DNA of 45,202 nt, taken from positions 1 to 45,202 of the forward strand of contig CAYLPJ010000054.1 of assembly GCA_964385465.1 (NCBI GenBank). Reading direction: 5' to 3'. The position numbers and the translations under genes were made by a program. Shown piece by piece: positions 38,901-44,255 of this stretch; position 1 is the first letter of the stretch; the number at the start of each line of letters is the position of its first letter. Under the pieces are notes generated by a model. The model did not search any database. It had not been told where the DNA came from and worked only from the letters and a program-made list of their open reading frames with translations. This DNA comes from CAYLPJ01 sp964385465 (GTDB lineage Bacteria > Planctomycetota > Phycisphaerae > SM23-33).

Positions 38901-39403
38901 TCGGCGACGCCGACAGCGACGCGCTGAGCCTCGCCTTCGAGGGCGACGGCCTGCTGGACCTGGGAGACGGCATGCTCCGCGTGGTCGGCGGCGAGCTGGC
39001 GGACATCTGGACGGAGATCCAGGCCGGTCGGGGCGCCGGCGACTGGGCCGGGACGTCCGGCATCACCAGCCGCCTGGTCGCCGGCAAGGACCTGGGCATC
39101 GGCTGCTACGATGACGGCAACGGCGTGGTCGTGGGCGTGACGCTGCTGGGCGACCTGAACATGGACCGCACCGTCGACGGCGACGACCTGGCGATCATGA
39201 GCGGTTCCTTCGGCCAGGCCGGCGGATGGTGGAACGGCGACGTGACCTACGACGGCGTGGTCGACTATCTCGACTACGTCGCGTACAAGCGCCACTACGA
39301 GAACAGCTACACCGGCGGCGGCGAGGTCCCCGAGCCGATGACCGCCCTGCTGCTGGCGTTCGGCGGAGCGGCCCTGCTGCGTCGGCGCCGCCGTAGAAAC
39401 TGA
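23921..39403 (+). CDS. Giant exported beta-helix repeat protein with LamG, dockerin-like and PEP-CTERM regions
   Basis: One uninterrupted 5160-residue frame. A signal peptide (LLTVTGLSAVCFLAASALGG, about residues 8-27) is followed by three tandem ~150-residue jelly-roll-like repeats (about 29-480). From about 485 to 4745 comes a beta-helix built of Gly/Asp/Asn/Thr-rich repeats, including a 77-residue tandem pair, a fourfold ~170-residue module and autotransporter-associated strand repeats (GAGSFRKVGGETVTLAASNT near 3555, DLAKTGEGTLVLDGG near 3765). A LamG/concanavalin-like domain spans about 4753-4962. Two calcium loops of dockerin type (DLNMDRTVDGDDL and DVTYDGVVDYLDY, about 5076-5133) precede a PEP-CTERM signal: VPEP at 5136-5139, a hydrophobic segment and a final Arg-rich tail. 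No beta-barrel transporter domain is present, so it is exported by Sec and probably processed by an exosortase, which is not in this window. Adhesion or glycan binding is inferred. It is monocistronic. Confidence 0.92.
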   Translation: MSTARRLLTVTGLSAVCFLAASALGGRGDVAIFTEVGGGDAITSSVFSHDWDTEVRNDGAGSSYALSGSEITLVEGGHYFAMYNTQIDSTGGSNRSEVQSLLELNGTDLATGWSQGFMRRQDNSNWLITSGAGVFEANPGSTLQLQSYRSDVNNGATTERSAAADASHAIQLLKLDDAWDYCRLSRTVDAQTGPSGSTFIDVTYDTQDELDTGSFDHADSDITLKQAGHYLVVANTYIEKSHDKARSNYIQRLTLNGAAVEGSQTTVYIRGDQDNEQCYEGAASIGMIVETTDIDTILNVEIMQETGATSTIMDGRTAVTIVKLPDTADYIRLTDTDGDNINPNDWTPAGWDNELELDPVAFTHTGSQIGVAQTDDYLFLSAVDTEGDGNPARVMPRQGWDVNGGGDPLDYGQTGMYDRDHQGSSAAGNFSGIIAELNAGDTVETIYTKTTQTGAVPATHMGLQGVRLSSLFPALTGLSWDEAGDGNWADVDGGLSRWKDNGSYSANPPGADDVAFIDGNTVTVAAAQGDQAVDILSIQGGSLVIEPGVSLAATTGVNLIEGTLDVDGTLDAGLGLDVGAGTTATIAGTLDANADFGAATVAAGGTLTFEATATADLAALGSAGELTIASGMTGSIGSLIVTDGNAVIPATGPTIADIAAGGGNVDLACNAATLDVSGDANVVMSQPLTTDVVGVSGGTLHVLDSMDTLTPTVSDAGVLVVDGNATFRTAAFSATANLHGDAEFTGSGGEASVISGGQTTVDGAVGGAGLTVSGGTLHAKQTLDVDTLTTAAPGSLVVDGNATVGTAVIGGTATLNADLTATGAAFEVDGGTVTVAGATDATDLTVTNSGMLGAASPVLADSISLTGRGWLSVGDTLAVRSGDSADVTIAGGTLEADNARALSLLPDLLVQAGGRVKLNEAQDVLPVITVQTGGLLDGNTTGAVFRGASVYDPNEAGVNVVLHDRAVFGAEPGAPVPTTDDLGSGRLMGAILGGNQQFLVGDDPCSNADIYAGVSYGPWTASQFTGTVREGTDGEGLAVSMNATDATLGSTATFHTSNTGTGVVFSGEGLLTVESPLDGNATVFTRTGAFNTRAFHVQEGGVGDGQTWQVDNGKVTLGHNAALHANGVMALGPNAVLMLDFNNRNVGSGLIEVAEGSFVVSNGENRTGIDGGAHFDWNGGTLVTRDYDFHWEQMGLPTDSNTARLNLVVQASKPHEGIYLGDGSFLSVSVDNGRTLNDAGSDDTTIRLMDRTDGSVANVVFTVPQGRSLTLQNDAVDLLSSGGDTPDDANDDTYAELLIGYDGGAEPWLPQGNNNPHMLARALQTGRVNVETHLDSGAVTIRSGKLAFQNAAGDVHVRGDIVLTDNGMDKGLRLANFDTFQLDGSIRAHTGEVFVNDQAVILARLFDPDPNNHLADEIVLHNGSELYMQLGDQSGVQNVLQPIVLEDGSGEEIFLRIHDQGTGTDWLDEVVELRDVTIGDGVVFRIQQDSYNQGNYIEEYGKHGGVYFSAAMDGNATVWQDPDNNDSDLRVTRLGGSGTLTVGRPEQTAETLTVHIWGDIDDDATLRLVHRAHGRIWTGHDGNEAAFGGGTGRIIVGQDQTLHGMVDRTTGVTARWNGEARIESGTMATLRAQGDFGAAPQTDGTFWFTDVHLEPNAVADMRTHKANIAISAVLENGPAGPDARVEVVGPDDSVAIVDVSDAGTGNALHLLADVDVFLMGRLDAPVRVTGNQGAWMTTSDGEFSGHAGNNDMPGDQTVPVLPGQGQRFDLGGQTILFDGANGVLTDDPNAGTIAMAGGAILRVVYNSDGSQTPLGGDTVIELSEDARLRTYVDPCATYMNRVGAAVRVLGGETALISSRTRQTGSVNEHGAVWYENVRLPDGGTADVDVDSLADTIVSVVLEDGNGLLGPAALHNADNSQRIALVDVTDAGTGNTLRLTGDDHIHMMGTLGAPVEYAGTGGVFLTASDANYTELNNGWVRSEVPQELLPGAGRRFDLGGQTLTLSGGNNGLYHDPNAGTIAVREDAILQVYHGATVQGGATFSPGLSLELSDGGRLGLHGNETIDANGVQYYIPYDVRVDVTGDGNAATVDGELVYRDYHSDSTPPGVQGHPILHLPDVHLGEQATLNLNKDGAADLLLELVADGNATVLNTEDDTHVVYGDIAGPGTVTIAGNRNAHMIGELSTDVVFASTQSADWARLEAFADTELKEDTLDAGAYAEFGLDDMAFKLGGHTLTVTGGRMSLAVDPGPGRIALRDGNQNSQVYYGRSRDDDIGDNGWGADLTFDLGNASTLSLEGQESNDPGATNVNRFLGTVVVTDTPGDQDGILRSARDGADMDGTNPRIVFENIELRPGATVSFQRNNSMMLIGELSVPDGEAMIGHWYADDVDIQRVVSGGDWPLRIEADETLDLWGPIDANLVYRGSDTDSSTNQLRIRYGSGADANDLLGDNGWGAGRVFDFGGLPGGPGESFHGTLDLYADKTEDPNRDNVNWFRGEVVVSNTSPGLDATLRSNKSGGDGYSLARFEHVRLAEDATVELEKSGSDLRVDNLYVTDSNATLRTRSGNTKLGVIHAMDKTLVVEGFGDLMVDGAIEDANIVWNHVNTLEMYYGEARDDQVGEAGWGHDTHIRLTNSGAASVEAQSPNDPTVDRDLANLNRFMGTVTIAPDGVAGHDGTVRASLSGNGMPGMRIGYFDEVRLLPGAEVRLDRDSAFLIVGTLSLDGNGTATMGDDGVEINGIDGAGKTLTFQNNKSLDLMGTFDGVNVVWDSTGTLNLRHGQSRLDGTGDAGWGAGSTVELAAAQGTLKLHCDEPCQPEDVNINRFLGTVFVRDTGDPDHDATVSGGLPYDSAGENVSAFEDVRLDPDVVLRLVNDGSDTHVMNLTLAGNGTVKSRTNDGFRLGAVHTTAASAELLIDATKHFELFDRVDPNVTIRAAMSGNKNLELTTTPYLDGEEGFVLSGGATLIVESSNETHLRRTDSLEPGSRLELHETAGHIRAGAEGALWGTGAEIVLNSSARDTHIYVENGETDVSEPPVNRVDAALIVQPGVAATIKSHRSGPDTASNGKVDLRNVVLTENASLAFFDNDDALFTVTGTVETSGSLVNTDDDEVFTIAGFSGPGELTLAGDRRIFVDGPLTTDGIVFDGDQTQETWEVQFLQGASVTAQTATFADAAGDLTVPAGTVFDLGAATFTGDTDVSNWDLTLGAGLVEAEVTTNGPIEGSQAWTVRDGGNLVMRQAATLGGGSYRLEGGQLTAAINGGGSAGADIDAAGVASLLVTRRDAGGGRGRTLAMGELSFTELGSVVTIEGGHGYDVSFDATSVDAAGLGTVRAMTPGTNVDLGGVDLSASGSGLQIDANDGVTVTAGPLSGGSSTTLQFNTGRMDVPSGTLRLRDSTGWDGEVVVEWGTLLIDHDLAGYGAAGDMGIFVYDTTEIDASGAVVLDEVQTTSLRLTNVAAGTVVPVGVDFSWYADPNLIGGELVLNTRTVDASLRQADGAGGTQVLTLAEAPGAPNFDYPFKTAVRSLRAGADFQAPLVIDGEILLGDESGSGKDFALSGGIGGAGSFRKVGGETVTLAASNTYDGDTVVEAGRLVMADNAAFGAAGNVVTLHAGAELGITAADANFASDGPYDLVLDGQNVIDVSAAGANLLDVDLDDGTLILRDAMVGATAPTAPVLGRTEIEVSAVSADFELGLAGTIQAGADADVGAFTDFATADPWWPVDYDVADGATLTFAGDEALDANQAWGVSAGGTVVFSGDLTGGVDLAKTGEGTLVLDGGGTDLGRVTVGASPGGMIRMAAAPDAAFVSAGSAYSVSVEDHTFAEVENASTGVLALSADSGVDYDFTRFPADTLGLGAMSAATFDGNLTPSAVGYRFGGGGGVLTVADTLEDHGGATDARFGWDDTADPNNAPLPKGRVILAAPATLTGDVDVWMDLAYGADAALDVVEPNDGRWIHVHEGGSVDLGGHTARLDNLSMEGGSIASTGGVLDANDLAAIPWTGDYIIGSNADGNTRYADGAFTRVAANLIKVGTDTAVLQDPAGADSNNTYATDLGGGARGATTVQGGVLEVAEPSSLGGTADLVVGEGGTVAFRTGGDLDANVALDGTLSVAAGKTVTLSDPNVRLTPGGSWSGEYAVLTGGGTLSLAGRSVAGDGVLDITGGATLDATINAGSALRSFQVEDGSKLRVDWADRSDRQVAVVMPGGTVEFYATMGAQSDGAHCTGHHTFEFAVDAEAWLADANAGSSEARPYTVAVPTNLFGMRNGSGDDQMQFTTPAVTDGQGRVHHPTAYIAKTESGDFFTGGTLFTEEDAEGGKVYWLVRDGQLATVQTETSQDALGATAGDWLAAGKDAAIAAKHLEGIRVSGGAVLSWFGDHGFLPDAAWRTPDTAHEDGDGFNPGEFILEDGAALYGRVYANPAQAVPSLLTLGVTDGNTTYLAYPTVEPSGPNTPVAHFGGDVNLRSGVEVDGGGMYQALVDSPGTVQFTGDLPGAMPVDNFESLDVQAGTAALYATHTTVTDVNVGAGGEVALHSDGNAVGLPNAALTVDGRVRAAAGLVDLSASTITSPGGTGELRADAGTTLVLPDVDVHTITAEGTVQPTASLDVGHVGVGPAGNLPAGGLDVRADSGNVGGALTASSASFGTLTITGPAADIDLGGAPLTAVDANVAGAYTFQASAPLVSDTLTVLADGVATITDPARVDANSLAVAYRGTLRFDGSGSYAAPIQNEGLIQAASGVVDLGSMVVSGQSVTAVPTADLEAYYTFDDANDLGKDDTGNGHDAWNVENATGVAGYKNGGMAVAGDGGLVGLAGNVFNNAMSRRTVTAWIRQDDANGAQLVYEEGGATNGFGIAIDGGEVIARVQNESSGLTVDAGRLLAAGWRHVAAVYDTGTVTLYVDGEGANSRDDVADTIGDHGNGPGIGKVNDQSAFTDLDDLGGFRGVLDDLRFYTGALDPVEVAILAGRGVALGSLRVDAGATLRMGGFTHTDEVTVAGELELGDADSDALSLAFEGDGLLDLGDGMLRVVGGELADIWTEIQAGRGAGDWAGTSGITSRLVAGKDLGIGCYDDGNGVVVGVTLLGDLNMDRTVDGDDLAIMSGSFGQAGGWWNGDVTYDGVVDYLDYVAYKRHYENSYTGGGEVPEPMTALLLAFGGAALLRRRRRRN
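24005..25346 (+). repeat. Three tandem N-terminal jelly-roll-like domains
   Basis: Within the giant gene, three ~150-residue units begin near 24005, 24460 and 24911. They share the order: strand with F/Y-D, SGSEITLVEGGHYF / DSDITLKQAGHYLVV / GSQIGVAQTDDYLFL, a basic variable segment, and an end strand HAIQLLKL / TAVTIVKL / MGLQGVRLS. The pattern resembles C1q/TNF-like jelly rolls; that assignment is inference. Confidence 0.6.
26003..26464 (+). repeat. Two tandem 77-codon repeats
   Basis: Units at 26003-26233 and 26234-26464 each begin VSGGTLH and contain LVVDGNAT. A 25-bp exact DNA match (26074-26098 and 26305-26329) shows recent duplication or gene conversion. Confidence 0.75.
30713..32700 (+). 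repeat. Fourfold ~170-residue GWG module
   Basis: Four units start near 30713, 31219, 31736 and 32236. Each opens with YYG or similar, an acidic segment, G(D/E)xGWG, then a charged strand, N-x-N-x-F-x-G (NVNRFLGTV, NVNWFRGEV, NLNRFMGTV, NINRFLGTV), a D-G/D-A-T-x-R segment, an F-E/D-x-V/I-x-L strand and a D-L-x-G turn. Units 1 and 2 share 22 identical bases (30741-30762 and 31260-31281). They look like large beta-helix rungs. Confidence 0.75.
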
Positions 39404-39449
39404 GCGGAGACCATCGCAACCGAAGCACCGCGCGGCGCCCGATGCGGGC

Positions 39450-42400
39450 CTACCCCTCGTCCAGCGCCGCGCGGACCGCGACAGCCAGGTCGGCCCGGGC
39501 GAACGGCTTCTGGATGAAGTGCACCCCCTCGTCCAGCACGCCGCGGTGGGCGATGACGTTCGCCGTGTAGCCCGACATGAACACGCGCTTGACCTCCGGG
39601 TAGAGCGACAGCAGCCGCCGTGCGAGTTCCCGGCCGTTCATCTCGGGCATCACCACGTCGGTCAACAGCAGGTGAATCTCCCCGGCGTGTTTCCGGGCAA
39701 CCTCCAGGGCCTCCCCGGGCGTGGCGGCGGTCAACACCGTGTAGCCCAGGCGCTGAAGCATCACGCGACCGACGTTGAGGATCGCCGGTTCATCCTCCAC
39801 GAACAGGATGATCTCGGCTCCTCTTGCCGGCGGCGCAGACGATGCGGCCCGGGCGACCTCCTCGTCGGGCTCGCCGTGTGCGGGCAGGTACAGGCGGAAT
39901 GACGTCCCTTCCCCCGGTTCGCTGTAGACGTTCACGAACCCCCCGTTCTGCCGCACGATCCCGTATACCGTCGCCAGCCCCAGCCCGGTGCTCCGGCCGG
40001 GGGGCTTGGTCGTGAAGAACGGCTCGAAGATGTTCGCCAGGGTCTCGTCGTCCATGCCGCAGCCACTGTCGCTGACGGCGAGCATCACGTAGTTCCCCGG
40101 CTCGAATTCGGCATGGTCGGCGCAGTACGCCTCGTCGAACCGCGCGGGGGCGGTCTCGATGGTGACCTGTCCGACGCCGTCGATCGCGTCCCTGGCGTTG
40201 ACGCAGAGGTTCGCCAGGAGTTGATCCAGTTGGCTTGGGTCCATCCGCACCGGCGGCAGGTCCTCCGCCGGGGCCCATGACAGGTCGATGTCCTCGCCCA
40301 TCAGCCGCCGCAGCATGGTCAGCATCCCTGCGACCGTCTCGTTGAGGTCCAGCACCCGCGGGGCGACGGTCTGGCGGCGGGCGAAGGCCAGCAACTGACG
40401 CGTCAGGTTCGCCGACCGTTTCCCGGCTGCGCGGATCTCCTCCAGAGACTCCCGCAGCTCGCCGGCGAGGTCGCCGTCCTCCAGGGCCAGCTCGGCGTTG
40501 CCGAGGATCACCGACAGCATGTTGTTGAAGTCGTGAGCGACGCCGCCGGCCAGTCGGCCGATCGCCTCCATCTTCTGGGCCTGGCGGAGTTGGGCCTCCA
40601 GGTGCTCCCGCTCGTCCTCGGCCCGTTTGCGGTCGGTCACGTCGTGGAAGATCACGATCCCGGCGGTCACCTCCCCGGCCGCGTCGCGGATCGGTGCTGC
40701 GTTGACGCTCACCCAGTGGTCCTCGCCGTCGGCATCGCGGATGATGACCTCCTCGCCGAGGGTCACCTCCCCGCGGAGCACCGCGCGGGACAGCGGCAGA
40801 TCCTCGGGCGGATAGGGCGAGCCGTCGAGACGGAACGTCTGCCACTTCTCGGCATGTTCCCGCACCTCGATACCGGTCAGCGAACCCGCCTCGCCGCCCC
40901 GGATTCCCAGGGCCGCCGGGTTCGCCAGGCGGATGGTCACGTCCGGCGCGTCGGCGATAAGGACGCCCGAGGGCGACTGGGCGATGGCGGCCTCGAGCTG
41001 CGCCTGGGCCTTCTGCCGCTCGGCCTCGGCCCGCTTGGCGGCGGTGACGTCCAGCACCGTGAAGCTCACGCCGGCGAGGAGGTTGTCGGGGTCGATGGGC
41101 GTCGAGCTGAGCCGCACGTCGATGATCGCGCCGTCCTTGCGGCGGAAGCGCGTCTCCACCGTGCCCGTGCCCCGCTCGGAGATCTGGCGGTACTTCTCGG
41201 TCCCGACGTACTCGTAATCCTCGTCGCTGGGGTACAGCATCCGGGCGCTCTGCCCGATCAGCTCGTTCGCGTCGTAGCCGGTGATCTCGCAGAGACGCTC
41301 GTTGACCTCCAGCAGCACGCGGTTGGCCACCAGGCCGATGCCGACCGGCGCGGCCCCGAAAATGCTCCGCATCTTGGCCACGTTTGCCCGAAGGGCCTCC
41401 TCGGCAAGCTTGCGAGGGGTGATGTCCTTGACGTACTCGATGACGGCGGTAACTTCGCCGTCCTCGTCCCGCAGCGGGAAGGCGGACAGGTCGATCCAGC
41501 CGGCGGGATTGTCGGCGTCGGGATAGGCTACCTCCGCCGTGCGCGGCTGGCCGGTCCGAATGGCCTCGAGCGACGGGCACCAGGGGCAGGGCTCGCCGCG
41601 CTGCTGGAAGACCTCGTAGCACTTCCTGCCGGCCAACGAACCGGCGTGAGCGTACATCTTCTCCATCCAGCGGTTGGTGCGCACCACGTTCAGGTCCCGG
41701 TCGAGGATGCTGATGCCGTCCTGGATCGCCTCGAAGACGTTCCGCAGGAAGCGCTCCCGCTCCCGCAGGGCCTCCTCGGCATCCCGTCTCTCGGTGATAT
41801 CCCGCGCGACCACCAGGAGCCCTTCGGACTCGGAATCCGGCCCGCCGAGAAGGCTCCCGTTGACCTCCGCGGGGAACCGGGCCCCGCCGGGGCCGAGGAA
41901 CGTGAACTCGACGTTCCCGATCCGCCCCGTCTCGGTGATCTGCCGGAACACTTCCCGGGCCTTCGCGCGGTCTTCCGGCGCGATCAGCTCCAGCGCGCTG
42001 CGCCCGTACCACGCCTGCGGCTCCTCCAGGCCGTGCAGGCTCGCGAAGCCGGCGTTGGCAAATACCACGCGGCCCTGGAGATCCGTGAGGACCACGGCGT
42101 CCGGCGAGGTCTCGACGAGCCCGCGGTAGCGCTGCTCGCTCTGGCGGACCTTCGCCTCGGCCTCCTTGCGGGCCGTGATGTCGCGCGCGATGCCCAGGAT
42201 TCGAGGCCCGGCCGGGGTGTCCAGTCGGGCCAGCGTGATCTCCACGGGGTAGACCGTTCCGTCCTTGCGGCGATGCCTGGACTCCCGTGTCACGGGGCGG
42301 CCGGGCTCGATGCCGGCGACGACTTGCTCGAGAGCTTCGGGTGTGGGAACGCTCGCATCGACCTCGACGACATTCCTTGCCAGCAGCTCCTCCCGGGTGT

Positions 42401-43016
42401 AGCCGCTCGCCCGGCAGGCCTGCCGGTTGACCTGCGTCAGTCGCCCGGTCAGCTCCGAGACGTAGATCGCGTCGGCAGCCTGCTCGAACAGGACCCGCAG
42501 TCGCTGCTCGTTCTCCTGCTGGGCGCGCTCGGCCCGCTTGCGCTCGTCGATGTCGCGGACGACGACGATCAGGCGGTCCTCGTCCCCCAGCCGCGCTGCC
42601 CGGACGCTGACCTCCGCCCAGAACAACTCCCCCGTGGTCCGCCGGCAGTGCCACTCGAACACCTGCGGCTCGCCCGAAAGGGCTCTCGCCATCCATCGCT
42701 CCGCATCGGCCTGCGTGCACGGCGGCTCGCCGGAGCTGAACTGGGCCACATCGGCGTGGAGCAGCTCCTCCCGCGAGGTACGGTACAACTGCTCGGCGGC
42801 GCGGTTGACGTCCAGGATCTCCCCCGTGCGGGCGTCGTGGATGACGACCGCGTCGTTGGTGGAGTTGAAGATGGTGCGGTAGTAGTCGGCCGACGCACCG
42901 GCAGAGACGGTGGCGGGGCTGGGCTGCCGGGGAGTCTGCGACTTGGCGGTCCCCGTGTGGGACCCCTGCGGCACGGCGGAACGATCGCGTCCCCGTAGCG
43001 GGGGGCTATCCGACAT
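39450..43016 (-). CDS. Hybrid histidine kinase with six PAS domains and a receiver domain
   Basis: The 1188-residue protein has six PAS/PAC units at about 43-160, 168-285, 290-410, 415-535, 540-660 and 665-795, most ending in D-I/V-T/D-x-R/K type motifs. A HisKA domain follows with the acceptor H828 in GRLAGGVAHDFNNMLS, then HATPase boxes (NLCVNARDAI, DSGCGMDDETLANIFEPFFTT split by normal spacing, STGLGLATVYGIV) and a receiver domain with D1120 in LLTDVVMPEMNGREL and K in IQKPF. No signal peptide or membrane span is seen, so it senses inside the cell. The fourth PAS carries KCYEVFQQRGEPCPWCPS, a Cys motif that might bind metal or react with redox changes. GAGG precedes the ATG. No partner regulator is adjacent; phosphate probably passes to its own receiver. 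Confidence 0.93.
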   Translation of the reverse strand: MSDSPPLRGRDRSAVPQGSHTGTAKSQTPRQPSPATVSAGASADYYRTIFNSTNDAVVIHDARTGEILDVNRAAEQLYRTSREELLHADVAQFSSGEPPCTQADAERWMARALSGEPQVFEWHCRRTTGELFWAEVSVRAARLGDEDRLIVVVRDIDERKRAERAQQENEQRLRVLFEQAADAIYVSELTGRLTQVNRQACRASGYTREELLARNVVEVDASVPTPEALEQVVAGIEPGRPVTRESRHRRKDGTVYPVEITLARLDTPAGPRILGIARDITARKEAEAKVRQSEQRYRGLVETSPDAVVLTDLQGRVVFANAGFASLHGLEEPQAWYGRSALELIAPEDRAKAREVFRQITETGRIGNVEFTFLGPGGARFPAEVNGSLLGGPDSESEGLLVVARDITERRDAEEALRERERFLRNVFEAIQDGISILDRDLNVVRTNRWMEKMYAHAGSLAGRKCYEVFQQRGEPCPWCPSLEAIRTGQPRTAEVAYPDADNPAGWIDLSAFPLRDEDGEVTAVIEYVKDITPRKLAEEALRANVAKMRSIFGAAPVGIGLVANRVLLEVNERLCEITGYDANELIGQSARMLYPSDEDYEYVGTEKYRQISERGTGTVETRFRRKDGAIIDVRLSSTPIDPDNLLAGVSFTVLDVTAAKRAEAERQKAQAQLEAAIAQSPSGVLIADAPDVTIRLANPAALGIRGGEAGSLTGIEVREHAEKWQTFRLDGSPYPPEDLPLSRAVLRGEVTLGEEVIIRDADGEDHWVSVNAAPIRDAAGEVTAGIVIFHDVTDRKRAEDEREHLEAQLRQAQKMEAIGRLAGGVAHDFNNMLSVILGNAELALEDGDLAGELRESLEEIRAAGKRSANLTRQLLAFARRQTVAPRVLDLNETVAGMLTMLRRLMGEDIDLSWAPAEDLPPVRMDPSQLDQLLANLCVNARDAIDGVGQVTIETAPARFDEAYCADHAEFEPGNYVMLAVSDSGCGMDDETLANIFEPFFTTKPPGRSTGLGLATVYGIVRQNGGFVNVYSEPGEGTSFRLYLPAHGEPDEEVARAASSAPPARGAEIILFVEDEPAILNVGRVMLQRLGYTVLTAATPGEALEVARKHAGEIHLLLTDVVMPEMNGRELARRLLSLYPEVKRVFMSGYTANVIAHRGVLDEGVHFIQKPFARADLAVAVRAALDEG

Positions 43017-43309
43017 GCGTGTCCTCTGACTGTCGCTCTGTCGCCCCGGCCGCGATCGCTCGAGCCGGGCCGCCTCTTATCACTATTAAAGGCCGACAAA
43101 TGCCACGAATCAAGTCGGACGCACCCCGACCCCTATGGCGCCCCCGAGCCAAACTCCACGAGAAGGTGCTGGGGTTCTACGCCGTGCACGGTCGGCCGGC
43201 GGAAGCACACGAACCGGTAGCGCCGACGGACCCAGCCCGCGCGAATGTCGCGTGGATCGCCTCGCCGGCCGGCGGGGGGCGTGCGGGATCGGCGCCGAGG
43301 ACCTCGGGC
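43017..43309. other. Intergenic gap upstream of the hybrid kinase
   Basis: The 293 bp between the kinase start and the end of the ATPase gene hold the candidate kinase promoter and otherwise GC-rich sequence. A plus-strand frame from 43100 (MPRIKSDAPRPLWRP) runs into the ATPase gene antisense and is not supported as a gene. Confidence 0.5.
43085..43113 (-). promoter_or_regulatory. Candidate promoter of the hybrid kinase
   Basis: On the minus strand TTGATT (43108-43113), 17-bp spacer, TTTAAT (43085-43090), in a small AT-rich island about 70 nt before the kinase ATG. Confidence 0.5.
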
Positions 43310-44224
43310 TCACCCGGGCGGACTGAACGCCGCGATCCTCTCCCACACGGCCCGGATGTCCGCGGCGCAGCCTTCCTCGGTGTGCTCGACGACCGCGAGC
43401 TTGCGGACCTGGGCGTCGGTGACGGCCCGGTCGTAGCGGACGCGCCCGGCCACCGCCAGGCCGCGATCGGCGGCGGCGTGCTCGATGCGCCCGGCGACTT
43501 CGGGGTTGAGGTCCCACTTGTTGACGCACACGAGGGCGGGGATGCCGAAGTGAGCGGCCACGTCGGCGACGCGACCGAGGTCATGCAGGCCGCTGACGGT
43601 GGGCTCGGTGACAATCAGCACGACGTCGGCCCCGGTGATCGAGGCAATGACCGGGCAACCGATGCCGGGCGAGCCATCGATCAGCAGCAGGTCGATGCCG
43701 CGGTCGGCCGCGATGGCGGCCGCCTCTGTGCGGACGGTGCTGACAAGCTTGCCGGAGTTCTCCTCGGCGATGCCCAGGCGGGCGTGAACCATGGGTCCGT
43801 GGCGGGTGTCGGAGACGAACCACTCGCCGTTGACGGCCGGGGCGAACTCGATTGCATCTTCGGCGCAGAACCACGCGCAGACGCCGCAGCCCTCGCAGGC
43901 GATCGGGTCGACGCGGAAGGTCTTCTCCTGCCGGCCGTTTCCGGGCCCGTCGAATCGGATGGCGTCGAACCGGCAGATCTCCTCGCACTTGCCGCAGGCC
44001 ACGCAGTGTCCGGGCATGATCCGCGCCCGGCTACCGCCGGAGAAGCTTTCCCTGCGGACCACCGTGGGCTCGAGCACCAGGTGCAGGTCGGCGGCGTCGA
44101 CATCGCAGTCGGCCAGCACGGTCTTCTCGGCCAGGGCCGCGAACGACGCCACGATGGACGTCTTCCCCGTTCCTCCCTTGCCGCTGATGACGACGAGCTC
44201 CTTGGGCTTTGTGCTGTCGGGCAT
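43310..44224 (-). CDS. MinD-superfamily ATPase with inserted ferredoxin domain (COG1149 type), second of pair
   Basis: The 304-residue protein is a P-loop ATPase with a deviant Walker A GKGGTGKT (15-22), a switch/Walker B region LLLIDGSPGIGCPV and an inserted bacterial ferredoxin domain. The eight iron-sulphur cysteines are C74, C77, C80, C84 and C110, C113, C116, C120, in CVACGKCEEIC and CEGCGVCAWFC, enough for two [4Fe-4S] clusters. Such proteins are common in anaerobes and often sit near NifX/NifB-like or iron-sulphur assembly genes; their exact role is not settled. The start at 44224 has AAGGAC upstream. It follows its paralog by 31 nt on the same strand, so the two are likely co-transcribed and may form a heterodimer, which is inference. 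Confidence 0.92.
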   Translation of the reverse strand: MPDSTKPKELVVISGKGGTGKTSIVASFAALAEKTVLADCDVDAADLHLVLEPTVVRRESFSGGSRARIMPGHCVACGKCEEICRFDAIRFDGPGNGRQEKTFRVDPIACEGCGVCAWFCAEDAIEFAPAVNGEWFVSDTRHGPMVHARLGIAEENSGKLVSTVRTEAAAIAADRGIDLLLIDGSPGIGCPVIASITGADVVLIVTEPTVSGLHDLGRVADVAAHFGIPALVCVNKWDLNPEVAGRIEHAAADRGLAVAGRVRYDRAVTDAQVRKLAVVEHTEEGCAADIRAVWERIAAFSPPG

Positions 44225-44255
44225 GCTGCGGGGTGTCCTTAGTTGGTCCGCGGGG

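Noticed and set aside
27641..39295. An antisense open frame of 3884 codons across the giant gene
   Set aside because: Its codons are exact reverse complements of the sense codons, so stops would need TTA, CTA or TCA in the sense gene, which this GC-biased gene avoids. The translation is a low-complexity Val/Arg/Ala/Gly/His mix with no domain.
43100..44242. Plus-strand frame starting MPRIKSDAPRPLWRP
   Set aside because: It continues antisense through the whole ATPase gene and shows no domain.
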